Of a DNA stretch of 64,000 nucleotides, positions 17,298-26,365 are shown one piece after another (positions within the stretch are counted from its first letter, which is position 1; the number at the start of each line of letters is the position of its first letter). Under the pieces are notes generated by a model, which saw nothing but the letters and a program-made list of their open reading frames with translations, made no database searches and was not told where the DNA came from. The DNA is taken from contig NZ_LT575472.1 of NCBI RefSeq assembly GCF_900086595.1, forward strand, positions 51,502 to 115,501, in the 5' to 3' direction. The translations under genes and the position numbers were made by a program. This DNA is from Clostridium nigeriense (GTDB lineage Bacteria; Bacillota; Clostridia; Clostridiales; Clostridiaceae).

Positions 17298-17744
17298 CTA
17301 AATTCTTTTGCTTCTTTTATTTTCAAAAAATGTTGTTAATAAGTCACTACATTTTTGATTATAACACCATTTTACATCAACTTTCCAATTAAATATATCA
17401 TAATCTAGTAAATTAATGGTTGAACCACATGCTCCCATATCTTTATTAAAGGTTCCAATAAACAACTTAGATATTCTACTTTGAGCTATTACAGAAGCAC
17501 ACATAGGGCAAGGCTCTAATGTAACATACATTTCACATCCAGAAAGCCGCCAATTATTTAATTTCCTACTAGCTTCTTCTATTGCTAATATTTCTGCATG
17601 AGCTGTAGTTAACTTTTTTTCTTCCTTTAAATTATGCTGACACGCTATAACTTCCCCTTCTTTAACTATTACTACTCCTACAGGAACTTCCCCCTTATTA
17701 AAAGCCTTTTCAGCCTCTTCTATTGCAAGATTCATATAATCCAT
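17298..17744 (-). CDS. tadA: tRNA-specific adenosine deaminase
   Basis: Deaminates A34 of tRNA-Arg(ACG) to inosine. The 148-residue zinc deaminase has the catalytic HAE (AHAEILAIEEAS), the zinc site PCPMCASVI and a GACGS motif. It is yaaJ in Bacillus, where it also lies just upstream of the SRP RNA and dnaX. Confidence 0.94.
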   Translation of the reverse strand: MDYMNLAIEEAEKAFNKGEVPVGVVIVKEGEVIACQHNLKEEKKLTTAHAEILAIEEASRKLNNWRLSGCEMYVTLEPCPMCASVIAQSRISKLFIGTFNKDMGACGSTINLLDYDIFNWKVDVKWCYNQKCSDLLTTFFENKRSKRI

Positions 17745-17760
17745 GATAAAACCCCTTTTT

Positions 17761-17910
17761 TAATTAAAAATTAAAAATGAAGAATGTAGAATTAAGGAAA
17801 AAATCCAAAGGATTTTTAAATAGAAGGTGCTCTGCACCAATCTAATTTAAGTTTTGCTATGCAAAACCACCTTAATTTTACATTCTTACTTCTACATTCT
17901 ACATTTAAAT
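17761..17910. repeat. MITE-like element between the CBS-domain gene and tadA
   Basis: Terminal inverted repeats: left AAAATGAAGAATGTAGAATT..AAGG; right, reverse complemented, ATGTAGAAGTAAGAATGT..AATTAAGG. Inside are three hairpins: AAAATCCAAAGGATTTTT, GGTGCTCTGCACC and AGTTTTGCTATGCAAAAC. The ends match the element at 9291-9425, while the inside differs. No coding capacity. Confidence 0.6.
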
Positions 17911-19154
17911 CAGGTAAATATTCTAACCTTTTTAATTCTATTTTTATCTATATCTTCTACTACAAATTTAATATTATTTACTTTAACTTCTTCATTCTTT
18001 TCTGGGAATCTACCTAATTCACCAATGACTAATCCTCCTACAGAGTCAAATTCTTCTGACTCCATAGTAACTCCTATTAAGTCTCCAATATGATCTAACC
18101 TAGCGCTACCATCTACAATATATTCATCTTCTTTAACTACTATAATATCGCTATCCTTTTCATCATCATATTCGTCCTCAATTTCACCTACTACTTCTTC
18201 GATTAAATCTTCTATAGTAACTATACCAACATTTCCGCCATATTCATCTAATACTACTGCCATATGGTTTCTCGTTTTTTGCATTTCCTTAAATAATTCA
18301 ACTATCTTCTTAAACTCAAAAGTATAATAAGGTTCTCTCATATAATCAGATACCTTAAAATTTTCTTTACATTGAGTTGCCATTATTAAATCTTTGACGT
18401 TAAGTATTCCTATCACATCATCTATATTTTGATTATAAACTGGTATTCTTGAGAATTGTTCAGTTTTGATTACCTCTATAACTTCATCATAAGTAGCATT
18501 AATATCTACAGCAACTATATCAACTCTTTGAACCATAACATCCTTTACTTGAGAATCAGCAAATTCGAAAACATTAAATATCATTTCCTTTTCTACATCT
18601 TCAAGGACACCTTCTTCTTCACTTACTCCAACCATTGTTTTTAATTCTTCTTCAGTAATAAATGGTTCTGTTGCTTTAGGATCTCCCCCTAAAAGCTTTA
18701 TAAATAATCCAGATATAGCAGTAAAAATTGCTATAAAAGGTCTAAACAATTTTACAATAATATTTATAGGCTTGCTAACCTTTAATGCCACTTTTTCTGA
18801 ATTTTGTTTAGCTATAGATTTTGGAGTTATTTCCCCAAATATAAGAACTAAAACAGTCATTATTATAGTAACTAATCCTACTCCACTTTCACCAATAGCC
18901 TTAACTGCTATTGATGTTGCAAGAGCTGAAGCTCCTATATTAACTATATTATTTCCAATTAATATTGCACCTAACAATCTACTTGGATCTTCAGATAGCT
19001 TCTCAACTAACTTAGCTCCCCTAACTCCCTCATCCACCATATGTCTTATTCTAATTTTACTTAGAGCCATTAAGGCCGTTTCTGACATAGAGAAAAATCC
19101 TGACATAATTAATAATATTACTAATAATATTATCTGCCACGTATAACTCTCCAA
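17910..19154 (-). CDS. CNNM/HlyC-CorC family membrane protein with CBS domains
   Basis: A 414-residue protein in the order DUF21 membrane domain (residues about 1-140, with [17 protein letters not shown]), two CBS domains (about 205-320, including [22 protein letters not shown]), and a C-terminal CorC_HlyC domain ([18 protein letters not shown]). The family is linked to magnesium or cobalt export and often misnamed hemolysin. The start is TTG 19154 with AGGAG 11 bases upstream. It follows a 100-bp gap after MATE on the same strand. Confidence 0.9.
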   Translation of the reverse strand: MESYTWQIILLVILLIMSGFFSMSETALMALSKIRIRHMVDEGVRGAKLVEKLSEDPSRLLGAILIGNNIVNIGASALATSIAVKAIGESGVGLVTIIMTVLVLIFGEITPKSIAKQNSEKVALKVSKPINIIVKLFRPFIAIFTAISGLFIKLLGGDPKATEPFITEEELKTMVGVSEEEGVLEDVEKEMIFNVFEFADSQVKDVMVQRVDIVAVDINATYDEVIEVIKTEQFSRIPVYNQNIDDVIGILNVKDLIMATQCKENFKVSDYMREPYYTFEFKKIVELFKEMQKTRNHMAVVLDEYGGNVGIVTIEDLIEEVVGEIEDEYDDEKDSDIIVVKEDEYIVDGSARLDHIGDLIGVTMESEEFDSVGGLVIGELGRFPEKNEEVKVNNIKFVVEDIDKNRIKKVRIFT

Positions 19155-19266
19155 AATAATTCACGCTCCTATATTTAAATAATTTTTTTATTTAATAATT
19201 ATACCATATATAAAATTCAAAATATTAGATTTAATAAAAATTTTACCAATGATAATTTAATATATT

Positions 19267-20634
19267 TTACGCAGCTTTGCATTCTTCTACTACATTTTTT
19301 ATCCACTTTCCTGACTTTAATCTCTTTCTTTCAAAGATAATCTTAATAAATTCTTCTGTGCATATTAAGAAATAAACAGTTGTTACTGGAACAGTTAATA
19401 TTGCTGCGCCTAAAAACGCAACCGGTACAGCATAGAACCATACAGTTCCTAATTGAACTAATGTTGAATAAAGAGTATCTCCACCACCCCTAAATATTCC
19501 TACTATCATTACTACATTATAGGATCTTATAGGACAAATTAACGCCATTATCCTTAAAACAGTAACAGTATCCTTAAAAGTTTCTGCTTCCACATTAAAT
19601 GGCCTTACTATTTGTGGAGCTAATACCCATACTATTATTCCTATTAATAACCCTAGCATAGGTGCTACTTTACCTATTTTATGAGAATAATCAACAGCAA
19701 TATCTTCTTCATTAGCTCCTATCTTGTTTCCCACCATTATAGAAGCTGCTGAAGCTAGACCTATACATAGAACCATAAACATATTATTTAGAGTTGTAGC
19801 AATTTGCATAGTAGCTACAGCACTAGTTCCAATTTGAGCATAGGCTACTGAATAAGCTGTCATCCCTAAAGCCCATAATAATTCATTAGCAATAACTGCA
19901 GTAGATGTATTGAAATATACTTTTATAAAATTCATATTGAAAGCAAATAGTTCCTTAACCTTTGATGAAACAATATTATTCTTAGCATAAATCATGAAAA
20001 TTATATAAATCATTTCTAAAGTTCTTGCAATAGTTGTAGCTAATGCCGCTCCAGCTACTCCCATTGGTCTTACACCTAAATTTCCAAATATAAATACCCA
20101 GTTTAAAAACGCATTGCAAAGCACTCCTATTAAGCTTGCATACATTGGAAGTTTAGGTTGTTCAGAGCTTCTTAATGCTGAAGAAAATCCTTGAGTAAAA
20201 TTAGTGAATATAAAACTAATAGATATTATTTTTAAATACTCTCCTCCTAATTCTATAACTCTAGGATCTCTTGATAATAGAGACATTATTTGATCTGCAA
20301 ATATAAGTGCTGCTCCGCCAAAGGCTAGAGATGCAATAAATCCTATGGTAATATCTAATCCAAGTACCTTCTTAATACTTAATATATCTTTTTTTCCCCA
20401 ATATTGAGACATAAAAACGCTAGCACCTGCATTAATTCCCGATAGGCATAACATAAAAATAAAGAAATATTGGTTTGCTAAACCTACTGCTGCAATAGCC
20501 TCTTCCCCTAGTCTCCCAATCATTAAATTATCAACGAGGTTTAATGATGATGTTATAAAATTTTGAAATGTTATTGGTAGTGCTAGTGTAAGCATTGTAG
20601 TAATAAAAGACTTATCCTTTAATATTTTCTTCAT
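19267..20634 (-). CDS. MATE family efflux transporter
   Basis: A 455-residue, 12-helix protein with two MatE halves. It begins LTLALPITFQNFITSSLNLVDNLMIGRLG, the usual MATE start. These carriers expel cationic drugs or metabolites using sodium or proton gradients; the substrate is unknown. ATG 20634 follows AAGGAGG. Its leader contains a terminator hairpin (20710-20750) that may attenuate the gene. Confidence 0.92.
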   Translation of the reverse strand: MKKILKDKSFITTMLTLALPITFQNFITSSLNLVDNLMIGRLGEEAIAAVGLANQYFFIFMLCLSGINAGASVFMSQYWGKKDILSIKKVLGLDITIGFIASLAFGGAALIFADQIMSLLSRDPRVIELGGEYLKIISISFIFTNFTQGFSSALRSSEQPKLPMYASLIGVLCNAFLNWVFIFGNLGVRPMGVAGAALATTIARTLEMIYIIFMIYAKNNIVSSKVKELFAFNMNFIKVYFNTSTAVIANELLWALGMTAYSVAYAQIGTSAVATMQIATTLNNMFMVLCIGLASAASIMVGNKIGANEEDIAVDYSHKIGKVAPMLGLLIGIIVWVLAPQIVRPFNVEAETFKDTVTVLRIMALICPIRSYNVVMIVGIFRGGGDTLYSTLVQLGTVWFYAVPVAFLGAAILTVPVTTVYFLICTEEFIKIIFERKRLKSGKWIKNVVEECKAA

Positions 20635-20709
20635 TATATCCTCCTTAGTAATATTAATTCATAACTTTGCTTGTCCACGAAAATCACTATACGATAACTT
20701 CCGGGCAAA

Positions 20710-20750
20710 GAAAAAAGCAAATGGGTTATTAGCTGCCCATCTGCTTTTTA
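20710..20750 (-). promoter_or_regulatory. Terminator hairpin inside the MATE leader, candidate attenuator
   Basis: On the minus strand AAAAAGCAGATGGG / CCCATTTGCTTTTT forms a stem followed by a T-run, about 75 bases before the MATE start. A TTGACA at about 20787-20792 could start transcription upstream of it, although the -10 is poor. The GGGCA in the loop side can instead pair with TGCCC just after the terminator, which would break the stem. No known riboswitch class is recognised. Confidence 0.5.
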
Positions 20751-20845
20751 ATTCTTTTTCTATGATATTTTCTAATAACTAATTACTTTTGTCAATAAGA
20801 TTAACCAAGGAATATTTAGGGAAAATAAGTAGATTGGCTATATTT

Positions 20846-20886
20846 CAAAAAAAAAAATAATGGACTAGTATTTTACTAATCCATTG
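20846..20886 (-). terminator. Strong terminator upstream of the MATE leader
   Basis: AATGGATTAGTA / TACTAGTCCATT stem (minus strand) followed by about ten T. It stops leftward transcription coming from the zinc-ribbon gene or beyond. The 145 bases between it and the next terminator at 21031-21065 hold AGTAGCATCC..AGCTACT, which can fold, but no gene. Confidence 0.8.
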
Positions 20887-21030
20887 TTACATAAATATGG
20901 TAAGTAGCTTTTAAAAGGATGCTACTATGAACCTTTTCTCTTTACTTATTAAAACATATCATAAAGATATTTATAAATTCACTTTATTTTCCTCTTTCTA
21001 GGTTATATACGCTATCTTTTAGTAATTTAA

Positions 21031-21065
21031 ATAAAAAGGAGCTCTAAGTTATACTTAAAGCTCTC
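21031..21065 (-). terminator. Terminator of the zinc-ribbon gene
   Basis: GAGAGCTTTAAGT / ACTTAGAGCTC stem with CTTTTTATTT after it on the minus strand, 14 bases past the stop of the small gene. Confidence 0.75.
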
Positions 21066-21078
21066 AAATTAAACAAAA

Positions 21079-21231
21079 TTATCTTCTATTTTGTTGCTTT
21101 CTAGCTCTTCTACAAGATACGCATCTTGTTGGCTCATTATCGAATCCTTTTTCTTTGTAGAATTCTTGTTCTCCTACTGAAAATACGAATTCACTTCCGC
21201 AATCTTTACATACAATTGTCTTATCTGTCAT
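21079..21231 (-). CDS. Zinc-ribbon small protein, copy 1
   Basis: A 50-residue protein from ATG 21231 (GGAGG upstream) with CKDCGSEFVFSVGEQEFY and RCVSCRRAR: cysteines 8, 11, 37 and 40 form a treble-clef zinc ribbon of the family often annotated as 'probable zinc-ribbon domain'. It has a near-identical paralogue at 62369-62521 with the same flanking layout. Function unknown; nucleic-acid or ribosome binding is plausible from the basic C-terminus. Confidence 0.85.
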   Translation of the reverse strand: MTDKTIVCKDCGSEFVFSVGEQEFYKEKGFDNEPTRCVSCRRARKQQNRR

Positions 21232-21407
21232 AATAAATATTCCTCCTAAAATTAAAGATTCTAAATGGATAATAATCTCTAATTTCTGAGAAATTATTTA
21301 TCTAAATGAAACTTATTTTACTAGCTCTGAGCTATTTATATATAATATCATATTATATTATATATTGCAATAGTTTTTCTAAAACAAATTATCATTACTT
21401 CCTATTT

Positions 21408-22070
21408 TTACGCTAGAGTAGTAATCATATAATAACCAATTGGTCCTAAAAGAGCTGGAAGATAATTAGCAACTTTCAGTTTCATAACACCCAAAAGATC
21501 AAGAGACATTCCAAAAATAAGTAAAGACCCAATTGCAGAAATCTCATTAATCACATCAGATGTTAGTATTGGTTGCAGAACACCTGCTAAAAGAAAAATT
21601 ATTGTTTCATAAAGAAAAATAAAGGGACCACTCAACATAACACTTCTACCATAAATAGCTCCATATATTAATGTACTGCATATGTCTAAAATAATTTTAA
21701 AGGATAATATGGACGAATCATTTTTAAGCCCAATATTCAAAGGACCTACAATTGCCATAGACCCTACACACTGAATCATAAATACAGTAATGAATCCCTT
21801 AACAAAGTTCTCATCTGCCGTCTTAAACTTAGATTTTAAAAACAATCCTAATTGATTGAATTTACCATCCAAATTCAGCCTTACTCCAATCATGGCCCCT
21901 AGTACACAACTTACAATCATTAACACATTGTTTTTCGTAGTAATAGCTCCCTGTATACCAACAACAGCAATACAAAGATTAGCAATGATAAGTACTGCCT
22001 GTAGCTGAGCCTTTGAAATGAACTTTTTGGCATAGCTACTTGCAAACCCCGCTATCTCAATTCCAAGCAT
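21408..22070 (-). CDS. DUF554 family membrane protein, possibly N-terminally truncated
   Basis: A 220-residue protein with about six membrane segments and the DUF554 (Bacillus YdfK) features VSCVLGAMIGVRLNLDGK and GPLNIGLKNDSSILSFKIILD. The ORF's ATG at 22070 has no good ribosome site. An in-frame ATG at 22091 has AGGGGG upstream, but a TGA (codon 6) intervenes. With that codon read as sense, the N-terminus would match the family's usual start better. It is probably in one unit with the amidohydrolase and MFS genes upstream. Function unknown; a transporter role is often supposed. Confidence 0.75.
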   Translation of the reverse strand: MLGIEIAGFASSYAKKFISKAQLQAVLIIANLCIAVVGIQGAITTKNNVLMIVSCVLGAMIGVRLNLDGKFNQLGLFLKSKFKTADENFVKGFITVFMIQCVGSMAIVGPLNIGLKNDSSILSFKIILDICSTLIYGAIYGRSVMLSGPFIFLYETIIFLLAGVLQPILTSDVINEISAIGSLLIFGMSLDLLGVMKLKVANYLPALLGPIGYYMITTLA

Positions 22071-22116
22071 ATTTCATAAGATATATAGCATGTTAATCGC
22101 CCCCTCGTTCTCTATA

Positions 22117-23283
22117 TTACTTTAAAAAATTTAATACTGTTTGTACTTCTGTTTTAACACCACTAATCATAGATTCTTCCATGATTGTAAATTTAGGATG
22201 ATGATTTGCAAAACCACATCCATCCGCAGCAGTACCACCTCCAAGTTGTACAAAACAGATTGGTGCAATTTGACGATAATTTGCAAAGTCTTCACTTGCA
22301 CTCATTAATGGAGCTTCTCTTACCATAGATTCTCCTAATACTTCTCTTGCACTATCCATTACCATTGCTGATACTGCTTTATCATTAATAACAGCTGGGT
22401 ATGCAAGTTGATAATCTAAGTCATAAGTAGCACCATAAGTCTTACATGTATTAGCTATAATTTCTTTAACTTTTAATTCAACATTTTTTCTAGTTTCATC
22501 ACTGATTGTACGAATAGATGCACTCATATATGCCTTATCAGGAATAATATTTGGAGCATCCCCTGACTTAAACTCACCAACAGTTATTACAGCAAGTTCT
22601 CCTGGAGTAGTACATCTAGAAATTACAGTCTGTAATTGATTGATAATTTGAGTTCCAACAATAATAGGATCAATTCCGTACTGTGGCATAGAACCATGAC
22701 TTCCTTTTCCTTGAATGTTTAAAAAGAATCCATCAGCAGCTGTTGTTGCAGCACCTTCTGGTCTTACGTATATGCTTCCACAATCAAGGTTTGGAATAAT
22801 ATGTAGTCCTACTACTGCATCTACATCATTAATCATACCGCTATCTATGATTCCTTGAGATCCGCCTGGATTTAGCTCCTCTGCATGTTGGAATATGAAC
22901 TTAACTGTTCCTTGTAATGAATCCTTCAACTCTGAAAGTACTTTTGCTGTAGCTAATAACATTGCAGTATGTGTATCATGTCCACATGTATGAGCTACTC
23001 CATCTACTTTTGATTTGAAAGGAATATCACCATCTTCTTGCATAGGTAGAGCATCCATATCTGCACGAAGAAGTATAGTCTTTCCTTCTTTAGCCCCACG
23101 TAAAATACCAAGAACGCTAGTTTCTGTTGGCTTTACAATTTCAATGTTTCCAAAACTTCTTAGCTTTTCTTCAACAAAAGCTGCTGTTTTATACTCCTCA
23201 AATGATAATTCTGGATTTTCATGAATATGACGTCTCCAAGAAACCATATCCTCTACTGGAATTTTATTAAACCATTCTTTCAT
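22117..23283 (-). CDS. M20 family amidohydrolase
   Basis: Zinc-dependent hydrolase of N-acyl amino acids or small peptides (hippurate/IAA-amino acid hydrolase group). The metal ligands are visible in HTCGHDTHTAML and HAEELNPGGSQG, with SEDFANY near the C-terminus. ATG 23283 has AGGAGG 7 bases upstream and gives 388 residues; a longer in-frame start lacks a site. It follows the MFS gene by 74 bp on the same strand, suggesting uptake of an N-acylated substrate by the transporter and its cleavage here. Confidence 0.9.
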   Translation of the reverse strand: MKEWFNKIPVEDMVSWRRHIHENPELSFEEYKTAAFVEEKLRSFGNIEIVKPTETSVLGILRGAKEGKTILLRADMDALPMQEDGDIPFKSKVDGVAHTCGHDTHTAMLLATAKVLSELKDSLQGTVKFIFQHAEELNPGGSQGIIDSGMINDVDAVVGLHIIPNLDCGSIYVRPEGAATTAADGFFLNIQGKGSHGSMPQYGIDPIIVGTQIINQLQTVISRCTTPGELAVITVGEFKSGDAPNIIPDKAYMSASIRTISDETRKNVELKVKEIIANTCKTYGATYDLDYQLAYPAVINDKAVSAMVMDSAREVLGESMVREAPLMSASEDFANYRQIAPICFVQLGGGTAADGCGFANHHPKFTIMEESMISGVKTEVQTVLNFLK

Positions 23284-23357
23284 AATATACCTCCTATAAA
23301 AGTAGGCCAGAATATAAAATTCTGGCACACTCTATCTAATATCTTTAAATAAATTTT

Positions 23358-24554
23358 TTAAGCAATATCTTTAGGCTTCTTTACTAATAAAGTAGCTGCT
23401 CCTGAAATTACCATACATACAGCAAGTACTATAAAAGAGAAGAAGTAACTATCAGATTTTGCAAATGCACTAACTAATTGTGGAGAAATAATTCCGCCAA
23501 CAAAAGCTCCTATATTTAATACAGCAAATGCTGATCCTATGATCTTTCTTGGCACAAGTTGATATGGTATAGATAGTAGTGCAGAGAAAGCTATCATCAT
23601 AGTAAAATCAGAAACATATAATGCTGCTATAGCTACTTGATATATAGGTGCTGCTATAAATATAACAATACATATTGCTGTAATTATAGATGCCCAGAAA
23701 ATAAACTTTTGTTCTTTTCCTTTGAAGTACTTAGTAATTACAGATCCACTTATAGCTGTTGCAATAGTCATAACTACATAGAAACCAACCATAACAGTAC
23801 TTAACATTGATGAGTTTTGAATATCAAAGTTTACATGGAATACATTTGGTAACCAGAACATCATTGCTACACCAACTAAGTTACTGAATAATACAGCTAC
23901 TGCTAATAATAATGTATTCTTATCTTTCCATGCATCAAAGAAACCTACTTTTTCTGCTGGTTGAGCCTTTTCTTTAATTTCTGTATTTGCTACCTTTTTG
24001 TCTTTTAAGAAAATAGCAACAAGAACAAGAGCTACTAAATAACCTGCTGCTAGCATGTAGTAAGCATAATGCCAATTTACATTGATAATGCTTTGTCCAA
24101 CTGTACTAGCAAGAATACCACCAATACCTGCAGTTGCAATTACAATGGATTGTACCTTAGCACATTGCTCTGGCGCAAAGTTATCACTAATTATTTTTGG
24201 TGCACCATTTGTATATCCAGCTTGTCCGAATCCAACTAAGAAACGTAAGAATAGAATTGCAAACAATCCACTAACATTTCCAAATATGAATGAAAATACC
24301 ATTAATATACTTAAAGAAACTACAACAAATTTCTTATATCCAAAACGGTCAACTAACCAACCGCCTGGAATAGTAACTAAAATAAAACTAACATAGAAAA
24401 CAGAAGATAAATTTCCCATCTCTGCTTTTGTAAAACCATATGTGCTGATTAATTTATCTGCAGTAAATCCAATCATACTTTTATCAAGATTTGCAAAGAT
24501 ACCTATTAAGCACACAATCCCGAATACTATCCATTCTTTTTTTGTAAATTTCAT
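23358..24554 (-). CDS. MFS transporter, anion:cation symporter type
   Basis: A 398-residue, 12-helix protein with LVDRFGYKKFVVVSLS in loop 2-3 and a RFLVGFGQAGYTNGAPKIISDNF segment like that of ACS-type carboxylate or hexuronate transporters. Start ATG 24554 follows AGGAGG. It heads a unit with the M20 amidohydrolase and DUF554 genes, so its cargo is probably an N-acyl amino acid or similar organic anion (inference). Confidence 0.85.
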   Translation of the reverse strand: MKFTKKEWIVFGIVCLIGIFANLDKSMIGFTADKLISTYGFTKAEMGNLSSVFYVSFILVTIPGGWLVDRFGYKKFVVVSLSILMVFSFIFGNVSGLFAILFLRFLVGFGQAGYTNGAPKIISDNFAPEQCAKVQSIVIATAGIGGILASTVGQSIINVNWHYAYYMLAAGYLVALVLVAIFLKDKKVANTEIKEKAQPAEKVGFFDAWKDKNTLLLAVAVLFSNLVGVAMMFWLPNVFHVNFDIQNSSMLSTVMVGFYVVMTIATAISGSVITKYFKGKEQKFIFWASIITAICIVIFIAAPIYQVAIAALYVSDFTMMIAFSALLSIPYQLVPRKIIGSAFAVLNIGAFVGGIISPQLVSAFAKSDSYFFSFIVLAVCMVISGAATLLVKKPKDIA

Positions 24555-25210
24555 AGAATCCTCCTAATAATCATCAAAAATTTTACTTACACATGAACAT
24601 TTTTTCTTTTTCCTAGGATAAAAGATAATTCTTTCTCATGCGTTTATGAATGGGATTATCAATATCTCATTCATTTTCTTCTGTACCTTAAATAGAAAAT
24701 TAGTAGTTGAGCTCAAATTTATATAATCTACAAATTCTCATTACTGCTAGACATAGGAATCTAATGAAGTATTATTTACTAATATTTATAGATGCTATCA
24801 ATCATAAGTTCTCACAGAATTTAATTATTGACATAAAAAGATAAAATATAGTTGAAACATATATCTTGTATAATTAATTTATAATTGCCTTTATTGATAT
24901 AGGTCATCTTAATTCTTACCTTTTTATATCATAATTATTTCTAATTACAACATATTTTCGGACTAATACTATACATTATATTTTCTATTAACTAGCTGTT
25001 TTCTTAGTACAAAAGGATTATAAACCTTAAATGTAATTTAGAGTCAATCCATTATTTAAATAAATTTTTATATTAAACTTTCTTTATATATTTCTACTAT
25101 TAATTACTATTTTTTTATCATTTCACTTAGAAAGAGATAATTCATAAAAAGAAATCGATTTAAAAAAGAACTATTATCAACATAATATAATAAGATACCC
25201 TTTTCAAAAA
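24555..25210. other. Long intergenic region upstream of the MFS/amidohydrolase unit
   Basis: About 650 very AT-rich bases between the MerR gene and the MFS gene. No frame with a ribosome site and no stable structured RNA were recognised. It should contain the promoter of the MFS unit and the site for the MerR regulator, but I could not find a clear TTGACN-19-TATNNT arrangement. Confidence 0.4.
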
Positions 25211-25243
25211 ATAAAAAGCAGAAACCCCCTTGAGAGTTCTGCC
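25211..25243 (-). terminator. Terminator of the MerR gene
   Basis: GCAGAAAC / GTTCTGC stem with a purine-rich loop, followed by CTTTTTATTTTTTG on the minus strand, just past the MerR stop. Confidence 0.75.
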
Positions 25244-25263
25244 TAAATATATTTTATAAATAA

Positions 25264-26079
25264 CTAAGATTCTATTTTCTCATAAGGTATCCAAACTAAA
25301 TGTGAGATAAGATATTCCTCTTCATCTATCCATCGTGCAAAAATTACACGAGATATACTTTCTCCAACAATTCTTAAATTGTGTTCATTTGCATATTTCA
25401 ATATCATTTTAGAAATACCTTCTATATCATTCTTTGGGGTTGCCTCATAATAAAATACAATAGCTGGACAACTGTCGTAAAATTGGATAATATCATTTTC
25501 ATGTATGCCAAGAAACTCTGCTGTTCTCTTATCTAAACAGAAACCAAAATCAAAATCTTTGCCCAAATTCATCATAGCATTCAGCTGTATAGATCCTGAC
25601 ATAAAAGTAAGATCTGCATATTTCAGCCATTTAACAACCTCTTCTTGAACTCTTTCGTCTTCAATCAATTCATGATTTTTTTGGTAATTCAAACGATACA
25701 ATGGTGGTCGCTCACCAAGAAAACATTCTTGCTTCGCATCCTGTGCTTGAGTCATGAAGTTAATTGTTGTATTAACACTATTTATCTTTAAATTCAAATA
25801 AAAAGCTTCATTCAATAACTCCTTTTCTCTATTTATCAATGAATACTCTGCTTCTTTCATTGTACTCTCATTCATTATTTCCTTAATTTCATGCAAATTA
25901 AATCCATATTTCTGGAATTTCTGAATATTAAGCAAATGATTAACCTTTATAATATCAAAATAACGATAATTAGAATCTTCCTTATAGGGCTCAATCAGAC
26001 CTTTTTTTTCATAGTTTCTTACTGTTTCAGCACTAATGCCAAGTAGTTTAGCAATTTCACCAATTTTATATGTTTTCAC
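25264..26079 (-). CDS. MerR family transcriptional regulator with effector-binding domain
   Basis: The start is GTG 26079 behind GGGGGG, giving 271 residues. Residues 1-70 form the MerR winged helix (YKIGEIAKLLGISAETVRNYEKKGLI), then a coiled linker, then a C-terminal domain ending LISHLVWIPYEKIES that resembles GyrI/SOUL-type ligand-binding domains. Such regulators twist long-spacer promoters on ligand binding. The next gene downstream is the MFS/M20/DUF554 unit after a 700-bp gap, its likely target (inference). Confidence 0.85.
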   Translation of the reverse strand: MKTYKIGEIAKLLGISAETVRNYEKKGLIEPYKEDSNYRYFDIIKVNHLLNIQKFQKYGFNLHEIKEIMNESTMKEAEYSLINREKELLNEAFYLNLKINSVNTTINFMTQAQDAKQECFLGERPPLYRLNYQKNHELIEDERVQEEVVKWLKYADLTFMSGSIQLNAMMNLGKDFDFGFCLDKRTAEFLGIHENDIIQFYDSCPAIVFYYEATPKNDIEGISKMILKYANEHNLRIVGESISRVIFARWIDEEEYLISHLVWIPYEKIES

Positions 26080-26182
26080 GATGAATCCCCCCAGATTTTT
26101 ATAAACTATTATACTAACTTGCATCTATATCTTTTACTTATTAAAAAATTTATTTATAATTCTAACCCTCCAAATAAACAAA

Positions 26183-26217
26183 AACGACCTAACCCTTACG
26201 GTTAAGCCGCTTTTTAA
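26183..26217 (-). terminator. Terminator of tRNA-Arg
   Basis: GCGGCTTAACC GTAA GGGTTAGGTCGT hairpin followed by TTTTTG on the minus strand, directly after the tRNA 3' end. Confidence 0.8.
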
Positions 26218-26224
26218 ACCTATA

Positions 26225-26299
26225 TGGTACCCCCAACAGGGATCGAACCTGTATCTGTCCCTTAGGAGGGGACTGTTCTATCCATTGAACTATGAAGGC
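26225..26299 (-). tRNA. tRNA-Arg (CCT)
   Basis: A 75-nt gene with acceptor GCCTTCA/TGGGGGT (three G-T pairs), anticodon stem GTCCC/GGGAC around CTCCTAA (anticodon CCT, reading AGG), T-loop TTCGATC and encoded CCA. Confidence 0.95.
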
Positions 26300-26365
26300 T
26301 TAAGTACCAAGTAAATTGTATAATAACATTTTCCTTCTGTCAATATTTGCCCAAAGAATTTGGAA

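Noticed and set aside
20635..21030. Guanidine, xanthine or PRPP riboswitch before the MATE gene
   Set aside because: Conserved cores of these classes (for example the ykkC ACGR and CCCGGGAGA-type elements) were looked for and not found; only a generic terminator with a competing stem is supported.
22076..22078. TGA as selenocysteine in DUF554
   Set aside because: The family has no known selenocysteine or catalytic cysteine here and no selenocysteine insertion stem is visible.
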